Below, in pieces: positions 13,906 to 21,990 of a stretch of DNA of 32,420 nucleotides. The notes under the pieces were generated by a model. It saw only the letters and a program-made list of their open reading frames with translations, had not been told where the DNA came from and made no database searches. The stretch is from Saccoglossus kowalevskii. Its lineage: Eukaryota > Hemichordata > Enteropneusta > Harrimaniidae. Positions within the stretch are counted from its first letter, which is position 1. Each line of letters opens with the position of its first letter. Both the position numbers and the translations under genes were made by a program. The DNA is taken from the NCBI RefSeq assembly GCF_000003605.2, contig NW_003123907.1, positions 707,564-739,983 of the forward strand. Direction: 5' to 3'.

Positions 13906-14139
13906 ATGTCATAAAATTCAGATATAGCAATAGACATAGGTCTTATAGTTACTAGAGTTCGTAATATTAATAATAATTATTACTATTATACATCTGTCAT
14001 CGTTACGTCCTAAGTTACAACGTGCCGTAATTTTGCGGTCCAAATATGGAGGATTACGCGCGTGAGCGTCCTTTAATAAAAAAAACAAAACATGACACAA
14101 CGAACTTTTGGATTTAGGCATTTCCATGAGGTATCCGTG

Positions 14140-14406
14140 CAAGGGCGGTAGGCAAAAGTGCCTGGGTTAATACAATACTAGAAATAATACATGGCATGGC
14201 CGCGCGCTTTTTGAAAACGTTTGAATGTAGGACGCTTTCACACCCGCTGTTCATAATAATAGACGGGGTATAACAAGACTCAAGCTGACCAATAGGTGTT
14301 CGACATATAGAACACGTGACCAGCCATTTTTCATTAAAATAAATCGTCAACATTTAAAAATTGTCATCCATTCTGGCTTATCTTACACTTAAGCCTACCG
14401 CCCTTA
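14140..14406. mobile_element. hAT-like MITE, 267 bp
   Basis: The element opens with aagggcggtaggc (14,141-14,153), and its exact reverse complement gcctaccgccctt closes it (14,393-14,405). After two mismatches a further aagtg matches, giving a ~20-bp terminal inverted repeat. The immediate flanks share atccgtg (14,133-14,139 and 14,407-14,413), a 7-bp target duplication, or 8 bp with one mismatch. Ends of the form C/T-AAGG fit the YARNG consensus of hAT termini, and hAT elements duplicate 8 bp. The interior encodes nothing recognisable, so it is non-autonomous. The 79-codon minus-strand frame inside it is incidental. Confidence 0.75.
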
Positions 14407-14413
14407 ATCCGTG

Positions 14414-16458
14414 GGAGGAAAAGACAGTAAGCCGTCGCATCGACCTCCGCTGCGCGTCGGTTGATACTTCGCAGTTCTGTCTTCTTGCATACCTTTCGGT
14501 ATGCTTGTAATAACCTCATAATAAAACGCTTATGTGAGTAATTGATACGCCATGTACACCATTGGAACCGAAGACTAGATCATAGTAGTTTTTGGTTACA
14601 CTGTTCAAACTCTTTCGAGTAACGATCATATTTTGTGTGAAACCAGCATCATGTAGTTCTAACAAGGTATAATCTTATCGGTATTGTCCGATACTGGAGG
14701 CAACAAAGTATCAAAATGGTCCCACCACACATTAGCAATATCACCATGTTCACTAGAACCGTCAATAATGGATGATAAATTCGTTGATTTTTTTTTAAAT
14801 CACCCATTTATGAATTAAAATGCTCGGCGACAAAGTTCAATCGCCCGAAGTTCATTTCGCTAGTCACCGATCTTGATAACTCAATGATGTAATCAAGCTG
14901 TTCGGCGATTTATGAATCACGTAGAAACTTTGCAAAACATCCTAGTACTTAAGAGGCTGAAATAGTGATGGCGCCCTCGGTATACGGTAGGGTGGCAGAT
15001 GGGTTGGACGTACCGTAGACGGCGTCATACCAATACTCCATCAAATGATAAGCAAAGTGGAGCGTGTCTGTTTCACAATATCAGTGTTGATGACGTATAA
15101 ATGAACTAGGTCCTTTTATAGTAATGCCAGTGTTTGTTCATATTGCTCAAGTAGCACGTTAAAGTAGTGAGTAATATAATTATACACTTATAACATTCCA
15201 AAATTATCATTACTCCAGAAGCAGAAGTTATTTCAATATCGTCATTACTGATAAGCAGAGATGAATGGTCCTGAAAGTTCGCTTTACGTCATACCGGATG
15301 AAGAGCACACTAGATATATTTGGCGTTTATGAGTAATTTCGAAAAAGTTGCCATAACATCCGAATTTATTTAATGGTCATGTTTTAAATATATATCAATT
15401 TTCTCACGCGACGAATATTTTACTTGTTTAAAATGGATGAAAAAAAACAGAGTTGCACAATTCTATAATTTAATACTACAATGTTTTATCATACAATATA
15501 CAAAACATAGTGTAACATTATCTGGAAAATCGTTTAGGTCTAAAGGGTATATTTACTTTAAAATATTTGTATACGTGGTGCTCGTGGGGGTCCGATATGT
15601 TTTCAGTATTTAATATATGTATGGTGTAGTCGCACTCTGCATAGGCTGTGTCAAACGCGAACATACCGGAGCTGTGGCAGTGAGTTGAACATAAATCATG
15701 ATTCGACGCTGACAGTGTGTGTAATCGGTACTGCCATTTATGGATGGCGTCCGTTGAAAAGCTGGGTACGGGTCGATTGTAAGTTCACGAACTAGATACA
15801 TCAAGTTTCGATTCATGATGATAAATACTCCAAACTAGATAAATCATTGTTAATGGTATCTTACTGTAATTCTATCAACTAACACCATTCGCTTGACTAC
15901 ATCTCAGGGCACTTTTCATTATCAACGACCTGAGACCGTGGCGAACTACGGCCTCTAATAAAATTATTCCATTGTATCAGATAGCGAGTACCTCACCACT
16001 ACAAGTCGAATACATTATCACGTATATTTCAAAAACATTACCTGGCTTTCAATTAAAGCTTTCAGTGACCAACTAACAACTGTAAATTATTCCACCGCAT
16101 GCACGCGTCTTGGGTTCGTTTTCTCTGAATTAGGAGTTTCATTCGAAAGCATCTTCGAGATAAGGAGGAGGGGGCTTATTGTAACAAATGATAATTAAAA
16201 CAGATAAACACACATGTGCAAATCGTAACTTTAATATTTAATGTTGCCAATTTAAATCTAGATTGACATAATCGAAATCACAACACGATCTACTCTAGGC
16301 TATTTTAAAGATGGAAGGGTTAATCACATTGGTGTCATTTTTATAAAAACGTGGGTGATAACTGTTCAAAACTGTATTCAAGTAAATTTCAGAATTGTTC
16401 CTAGTTCATACGGAAGCTTATTAGGGACATACATGAAAATAAAAAAAATAATTTAAAA
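14414..16458. other. Unassigned intergenic sequence
   Basis: No recognisable coding or transposon signal was seen. A perfect 7-bp hairpin (gcatacc, loop tttc, ggtatgc) lies at 14,487-14,504. A 68-codon minus-strand frame at 15,610-15,816 is not similar to any family I recognise. Confidence 0.55.
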
Positions 16459-16731
16459 CTCGTGACCACGACTTACTATCTCGTGGCCACGACTTTGTAT
16501 CTCATGGCCACGACTTTATATCTCGTGGCCACGACTTTGTATCTCGTGGCCACGACTTACTATTTCGGGGCCACGACTTTGTATCTCGTGGCCACGACTT
16601 ACTATTTCGGGGCCACGACTTTGTATCTCGTGGCCACGACTTACTGTCTCGTGGCCACGACTTACTATTTCGGGGCCACGACTTACTATTTTGTGGCCAT
16701 GACTTACTATTTCGGGGCCACGACTTACTAT
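16459..16731 (+). repeat. Left terminal minisatellite: 13 units of 21 bp
   Basis: Exactly thirteen 21-bp units were counted. Each has a palindromic core (best form tcgtggccacga) followed by a spacer cttactat or ctttgtat. A second core variant, ttcggggccacga, occurs in units 6, 8, 11 and 13, which breaks the palindrome. Because 21 is divisible by 3, the array is open on both strands (114 codons plus, 93 codons minus). These frames are simple seven-residue repeats and not a protein. The first unit carries gtgacc and the twelfth ggccat variants. Confidence 0.93.
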
Positions 16732-16834
16732 ACTAAGTATTTCAAATCGACAGTTGATATCACAAAAATACAATATGTTTTTCATCACATTGACCACATA
16801 ATATGATTTACATTCCTACAGTACTAAAGTAGCC

Positions 16835-18248
16835 ATGGCAGACCAATTATAAGACTTTTTGAGACGTCGTGGTGTATCAAGAGGGGTGATAAATAAGCTG
16901 AGAGGTGATAAGATACTTTTTTCTACAAATTGGCTGAGCCAATGTGTGTGGATTTTGAAACGTTGCAATCAGACACAGCCATTCCATGTACTAGCACAGG
17001 TGTTACAAAGGAAGACCATCGAACACCTGTATTGGATAACCTAGAACACTACCAAGTAGACAGAGAACTACCTGGTCCAAGTACAGATCCTACTAAAGTT
17101 GAAAAAGCTTTGTATGATGATGATGATGATGATAGCATCAATTCAGGCATAGTCCACTTTTGCAGTGATGTGCTATTACAAGGTAGTCTCAGCAATTTTA
17201 ATGATACTATCCCTAACACTGAAACCATGCATGACCTGGAAATTCCACATCCTGGGGGGATGAATACGTATGATTGTGATACATAGAAGCAACATTCTGG
17301 AAGACATGTTGAAAGTATTTTCTGACCCTGGTATTCTTGCTGAAGATATTGATATAAGATTGGTATTGCCGGACAGTTCAGCCATGGAATAGGCAGTTGG
17401 TAGTGGAGTCATTAGAGAGTGTTTCACCGCCTTTTGGATGGAGTTTTATGAACGTTGCACTATTGGAAACATATACAGAGTTCACACGTAGTTCATGGGA
17501 AGCAGTGGGCAGAATTATTGTCAAAGGTTCCTATTTAGCTAAATACTTCCTAACTGCCTTAGCACAGCCATTTATCATGGAAGTTTTTCTAAAGGAAGTA
17601 AATATTCAGCGTGATTCCCAGCAGTTACTTGAAGCTCACTTTCTGTTTGTACCCGAAAGCGAGCGTGAGGTGTTTCATCAGGCAATTTCTGATTGTAATG
17701 CAGTAGATGAGGAAGATCTTACTGATGCTCCAGATAACTATCAATGCCGGAAGTTGCCCAGTGCTGATAATATGCGTGAAATTAATTTGGAGATTGCTCA
17801 CAAAGAGATTATACAGGAACCTATGTTTGTTGCAGACTGTTAGAGAAAAATACTTCTACCACTTTCCAGTACTATTTGTAGCGACAATATCAACAAGTTC
17901 TATGAGGACAAAAAGCCCAACCCAAAGAAAGTTATAAAGCAGTTACAGTTTCCAGACCAAATGAATACAAAAGAAAAGATAGTGGAGAACCATTTACAGA
18001 GGTATATACGTGAAATTGATGGATCATTGTTGAAGAGCTTTCTACGTTTCATTACTGGATCTGATCTGATGCCTGAGGATCCTCTAAACATATCATTTGT
18101 CAAGCTGTCTGGTATAAGTCGTCGTCCAGTAGCACATACCTGCTCAAATTTACTGGAACTGCCTTCATCATATGACAGCTATCTAGACTTTAGAGCCAAA
18201 TTCACAACCATTTTGAATGCTGGTGTTTGGGTGATGGACATTATTTAG
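16835..18248 (+). pseudogene. G2E3-like HECT-type E3 ubiquitin ligase, pseudogene
   Basis: HECT ligases form a thioester with ubiquitin through a C-terminal cysteine and pass it to a substrate. The last 430 bp read in one frame as FLRFITGSDLMPEDP, then RRPVAHTCSNLLELP, and end WVMDII. The cysteine of HTC (18,141-18,143) is at the catalytic position. Upstream, CFTAFWMEFYERCTIGN and SSWEAVGRIIVKG match the N-lobe of G2E3-like HECT domains common in fish and invertebrates. The start chosen is ATG 16,835 in a good context (agccatgg), beginning MADQL, then FLRRRGVSRGVINKL, like the short N-terminal helical domain of this family. Lesions: TAA 16,850; frame loss near 16,915; an extra G in the G6 run 17,254-17,259; TAG 17,390; a frameshift near 17,470; TAG 17,841, probably from a tryptophan codon. 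A GAT run (about 17,116-17,135) codes for an acidic tract. No intron is needed. Confidence 0.85.
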
Positions 18249-19216
18249 AAAGAGAAAATGTTTAGTTGCATTGCACAGAAAGTTTATTTTCACTTGCTAT
18301 CCTTGTGTCGAAATTGCTTGTATTTGACATGTTTTTTGTTTTATCCACATGTATCCGATTGTTCGGATCAAGAGGCAGTCATTAATGCCCTATTTATGTC
18401 GTTTATCAGTAATCTCGGAGACATGAGAATCATGCTATCAACACAAGAGCAGTTATAACAGTTACATTTCAAAATACTGTTGCGTTGTGTTACATAAATC
18501 GTTCATAAATCACCTACTTTGCTATCAGTGACCATTAGTATTGAAGGAAAGAAGCATGCCTTACCGTTTTTTCTATTATAAATCATGTTTTATCTATTAA
18601 TATTTTGTTCGTTTCTCCTCTTGTTATGGTATTGAATTTCAGTGACTATTACATATATTCACATGTCTTGGACCAGACGTTCAGTTTTAGCTGCATTGAC
18701 CACATGTACGACGTTGGTATGTTTTACTTGTTACTGTATACGTTGTTGTTTGAATATTCAAGTGTTATTTTATTTATTAATACAAATGAAATATTCGTAA
18801 TTCATCGTTTCCAATTGCGTTAGTCAGTGATGCAATCTCATATCTAAATTTGCTAAAATTCACCCGAAAGCTACTTTCAAATTAATTAAACTCTCAATCG
18901 ACATTTGTCTGCAATTATTATTAAATTTTTACCCACGGTGTGTATGAATATTTGTTCAAATCACACAGTATATCATGATGAATATAGCAATTTATTCAAA
19001 TCAAATCAAACGTGAATATTTACTACAAAAAATACTACCATCTTTGATTGAAGTTTGTTTATGCAATTACGTAGTAGGCTACGGATATTTGAAAACAACG
19101 TGCATAAATGACCACAACAACTACTCCCTCATCTTCTTTTGAACAAACGCCATGTTACCAAATTAATATATCCAGGGACCCCCAATTTTTTCAAACGCAA
19201 CATGATTACAGTATCG
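18249..19216. other. Spacer between the two convergent transposon pseudogenes
   Basis: No recognisable domain was seen. Two plus-strand frames of 66 and 72 codons (18,258-18,458 and 18,605-18,823) are AT-rich and hydrophobic in composition without family resemblance. The stretch probably held the 3' untranslated regions of both genes. Confidence 0.5.
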
Positions 19217-19550
19217 TCAAGCCAGCGCCTGTATGATAGCAGTGCGCAAGTCAATGTATAGTTCGGCAGCTTGATATGCATCTATCGGGACATCTCTGTT
19301 GATTTCCATCATAATTATACAACACAATTCAAAAATATCTTCGTCACTCACAAGGATATGCGCCTTTAAACGCACACTCCTCTTTACATGCCTCGATTTC
19401 GGTTTCCGACACAGGCAAGGAGAAATCTTCGGCTCCAAATAGTTGTGGACAACTACAAAGCATAATCGGCCGACCATTCGGAACAATTTGGTTGCGTGTT
19501 GGACGCATCCTATGTGCGCTCCATACTGAAACTACCTCGTCCAATACTTC

Positions 19551-20061
19551 TTGGAAAATAGTTAAAGACAGTAAAGTATAAGTATAGTCGTAACATTACA
19601 ACTTCTGTTCACACTAGTAAATTGATTTGGTATAAATTGATATATTCACGATTAGGGCAAATTGTCATGATTTTGTTATGGTGATTTACACTGANNNNNN
19701 NNNNNNNNNNNNNNNNNNNNNNNNNNNNNNNNNNNNNNNNNNNNACATTACAACTTCTGTTCACACTAGTAAATTGATTTGGTATAAATTGATATATTCA
19801 CGATTAGGGCAAATTGTCATGATTTTGTTATGGTGATTTACCACTGAAAATGCGGTAAAACACTAAATGTTTAAAGAACTTAAATTAATTTTATATTAGC
19901 CAACTCATAAAAATGAATTAACAAAGCACATTGGTTAAGAAAATTGACATAAAATGTGGAAGTTGGTGGTGAGTTTCAAAATCACATTTCAATATATCCA
20001 TGGCTACTGTAGTTATATTTTAATACTCTCAATGTTCATACTTAATATTTAATTTTCGTAC
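19551..20061 (-). other. Putative intron of the integrase pseudogene
   Basis: The donor is GTACG at 20,061 leftward, after CAG. Protein similarity stops exactly there and restarts in phase at 19,550. The interval is AT-rich with no domain similarity. It contains the 50-N gap and its duplicated flank, so its true length is about 150 bp shorter than shown. The expected AG acceptor is AA, consistent with decay, or the splice site may lie a base or two away in a damaged phase. Confidence 0.6.
19695..19744. other. Assembly gap (50 N)
   Basis: Fifty consecutive Ns. The 102 bp before the gap (19,593-19,694) recur immediately after it (19,745-19,847) with a single one-base difference (gatttacactga against gatttaccactga). 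The gap is therefore most likely an unmerged contig overlap and not missing sequence. Confidence 0.95.
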
Positions 20062-20904
20062 CTGAATCATTGCAGTAAAACAGAAACGTATCAAATTTTT
20101 ATCCAATGCAGTACCATCAAAATAACCATCATCTTCAATTTTCTGAAAAATATTCATCCAGAATTGACTGTTTTCTCTTCTCAATATTCCCCACCAGGAT
20201 TAAATTCTCTGATTAGTTGGACTTGTTCCATATAAAAAGGCGGGCACTGGAAGTGAATTATCATCTTTTCGTAGAAACTTCTAAAATAGTTCTACGTGGC
20301 CGTTCTCGGTCCCGAAATCTCCTCTCACGATCTTAGGGCATGCTTGATTATTTTCGACTGCTGTAATGTAGTAACTTGCTATGACTTTGGGTTCACTATT
20401 AGTTCGAAATGCTTCTAACCACATTATTTTACGAGAGTATCCATCGATTGCACCGTTTATGCAAATTCAGTATGGTTTTAGCTTGTCGTATATGCCATAC
20501 GAAATTTGGCCCAAATGAACGGTATGCTCGTCTACGTAGTCGATGTCTTGAACGCAGTGCTACGCCTTCGGGTCCAAGTCTTTAATGATTCGTTTTACAG
20601 TCTTTCGAGTTGTACTAATCCCATTTTGATTGCAGACTAGATGCATCCAACGGTATCCAAGAAGTTGACCTGATCCACTTAACTGTTGTTCAATAAACCG
20701 TACAGCATCATCGTCAGTTCTATTCTTGCGACGAAAAAGTCTTAACTTAGCTAAAATACGTTTTAAATGACTCACACTAATATCATTGATATGATGCTAG
20801 TATGAAACATATCAACATATAGTTTAAACCAAGGTTGAAATAACGGGCTATCAGCTGTTCCCTTTCCATGTCCATGTCAATAACGGCAGTCAATAGTAGC
20901 CGTG

Positions 20905-20967
20905 ATAGTAAGTCGTGGCCACGAGATAGTAAGTCGTGGCCACGAGATAGTAAGACGCGGCCACGAG
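20905..20967 (-). repeat. Right terminal minisatellite: 3 units of 21 bp
   Basis: Three 21-bp units (20,905-20,925, 20,926-20,946, 20,947-20,967), plus a degenerate partial unit from 20,893. Each contains cgtggccacgag or a variant, followed by the atagtaag spacer. They are the reverse complement of the left array at 16,459, as expected for terminal inverted sequence of a transposon. The outermost unit has the variants gacgcggccac. Confidence 0.93.
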
Positions 20968-21034
20968 ATAGTTGTTACGTCAGCAGATGATGAAAGTTAA
21001 ATAATCTAGTATTATACATGTGCATGCCTAACAG

Positions 21035-21990
21035 GGTTGGTTTCTGCACTGTTGCGATTTAACGCGACACACTACGCGTTTCATGATTCAACGCGCCACA
21101 CGACGGTTTAACGCGCCACACGACGATTTAACGCGCCACACGACGGTTTAACGCGCCCCACGACGGTTTAACGCGCCACACAACGGCTGTAACGATTAAA
21201 CGCACCGCACAACGCTTGTGACGATTTAACACCTCACGACTAAAACGATTCAACGATTTAACGATTTAACGATGGATGTGACGATTCAACGCACAACACG
21301 TCGCAATTCGACTGTGACGATTTAACGCGCCACAAGATGGATGTGACGATTTAGCGCGCCACGAGACGGGCGTGACGATTTAACGCGCCGCAATTCGACT
21401 GTGACGATTTAACGCGCCACGAGACGGCTGTGACGATTTAACGCGTCGCAATTCGACTTCGACGAGTTAACGCGCCACAAGATGGGTGTGACGATTTAAC
21501 GTGCCACAAGACGGGTGTGACGATTTAACGCGTCACGAGACGGCTGTGACGATTTAACGCGTCACGAGACGGCTGTGACGATTTAACGCGCAACATGACG
21601 GCTGTGACGATTTAACGCGCCGCAATTCGACTGTGCCGATTTAACGTGCCACAAGATGGGTGTGGCGATTTAACGCGCCATGAGACGGATGTTACGATTT
21701 AACGCGCCACGAGACCGTTGTGACGATTTAACGCGCAACACGACAGTCGTGACGATTTAACGCGCAACAAGATGAATATGACGATTCAACGCGTCACAAG
21801 ACGACTGTTACGATTTAACGCACAACACAAGGGCTGCTACGACTCAATGCGCCACACGACGACTGTGACGATTTAATGCGTAAATGAAGATTGTGACGAT
21901 TCAACGCACAACACGACGGCTGCGACTATTCAACGCCTCAGACGATAGCAGTGACGACTTAACGCGCCACACGACGGCAGTGAACCAACC
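21035..21990. repeat. CpG-rich 20/29-bp tandem array with inverted-repeat ends
   Basis: The motif cgatttaacgcgcc recurs about thirty times. Near the left (about 21,080-21,185) the spacing is 20 bp. From about 21,290 on it is mostly 29 bp, the longer unit containing an added ctgtgacga segment. Sub-variants include acgcgtcac, acgcgcaac and gccgcaattcgac. The array is bracketed by ggttggtttctgcactg (21,035-21,051) and cagtgaaccaacc (21,978-21,990), inverted relative to each other apart from a 4-bp insertion. This suggests a tandem-repeat-filled non-autonomous element; no target duplication was identified. No reading frame persists. Confidence 0.85.

Larger units (their letters stand above)
19217..20875 (-). 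pseudogene. rve/DDE integrase-like transposase, pseudogene, two exons
   Basis: Reading leftward from ATG 20,875: MDMEREQLIARYFNLGL, a frame change, then HHINDISVSHLKRILAKL and GSGQLLGYRWMH, the helical N-terminal region of an animal integrase-core family. Next are YDKLKPY, CINGAIDGYSRKIMWLEAF, KIVRGDFGTENGHVE and TSPTNQRI-stop-SWWGILRR, then FDGTALDKNLIRFCFTAMIQ at 20,062. There CAG|GTACGA looks like a splice donor. The frame resumes at 19,550 with EVLDEVVSVWSAHRMRPTRN and, after a one-base shift near 19,365, ends AAELYIDLRTAIIQALA-stop at 19,217. The second catalytic Asp (RGD) is present. The catalytic Glu after NQRI is a stop (TAA, 20,200-20,202), and the first Asp seems lost. Further stops interrupt exon 1. 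The acceptor at 19,551-19,552 reads AA, not AG. Confidence 0.85.
16459..20967. mobile_element. Degenerate two-gene DNA transposon (integrase + HECT)
   Basis: The proposed limits are the outer edges of two arrays of the same 21-bp palindrome-cored unit, which face each other in opposite orientation. The outermost ~35 bp form an inverted repeat: ctcgtgaccacgacttacta on the left matches the reverse complement of the right end (ctcgtggccgcgtcttacta), and the match continues into the next unit. Between them lie two convergent pseudogenes: a HECT ubiquitin ligase reading rightward and a DDE integrase reading leftward, with ~970 bp of featureless sequence between their 3' ends. The ~4.5-kb size includes 50 Ns and a likely artefactual 102-bp duplicate. 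No clear target duplication was found, so the exact ends are uncertain. That the integrase mobilised the unit is inference from position. IS3EU-like or Ginger-like superfamilies are candidates, but I cannot settle this. Confidence 0.65.

Noticed and set aside
14140-14406. MITE as a tRNA-derived SINE
   Set aside because: No A/B box promoter or 3' tail was visible, whereas the ends are inverted repeats with a flanking duplication.
16462-16806. 114-codon plus-strand and 93-codon minus-strand repeat proteins
   Set aside because: Both are translations of the 21-bp minisatellite, whose period is divisible by 3; they have no other content.
17176-18103. Minus-strand frames at 17,176-17,427 and 17,900-18,103 and plus frame 17,707-17,937
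   Set aside because: They are shadows of the HECT pseudogene; only the plus-strand reading frames match the HECT family.
20875-21990. The 21-kb CpG array as a third array of the 21-bp palindromic terminal repeat
   Set aside because: Its unit (cgatttaacgcgcc, 20 or 29 bp) shares neither sequence nor period with the palindromic unit.
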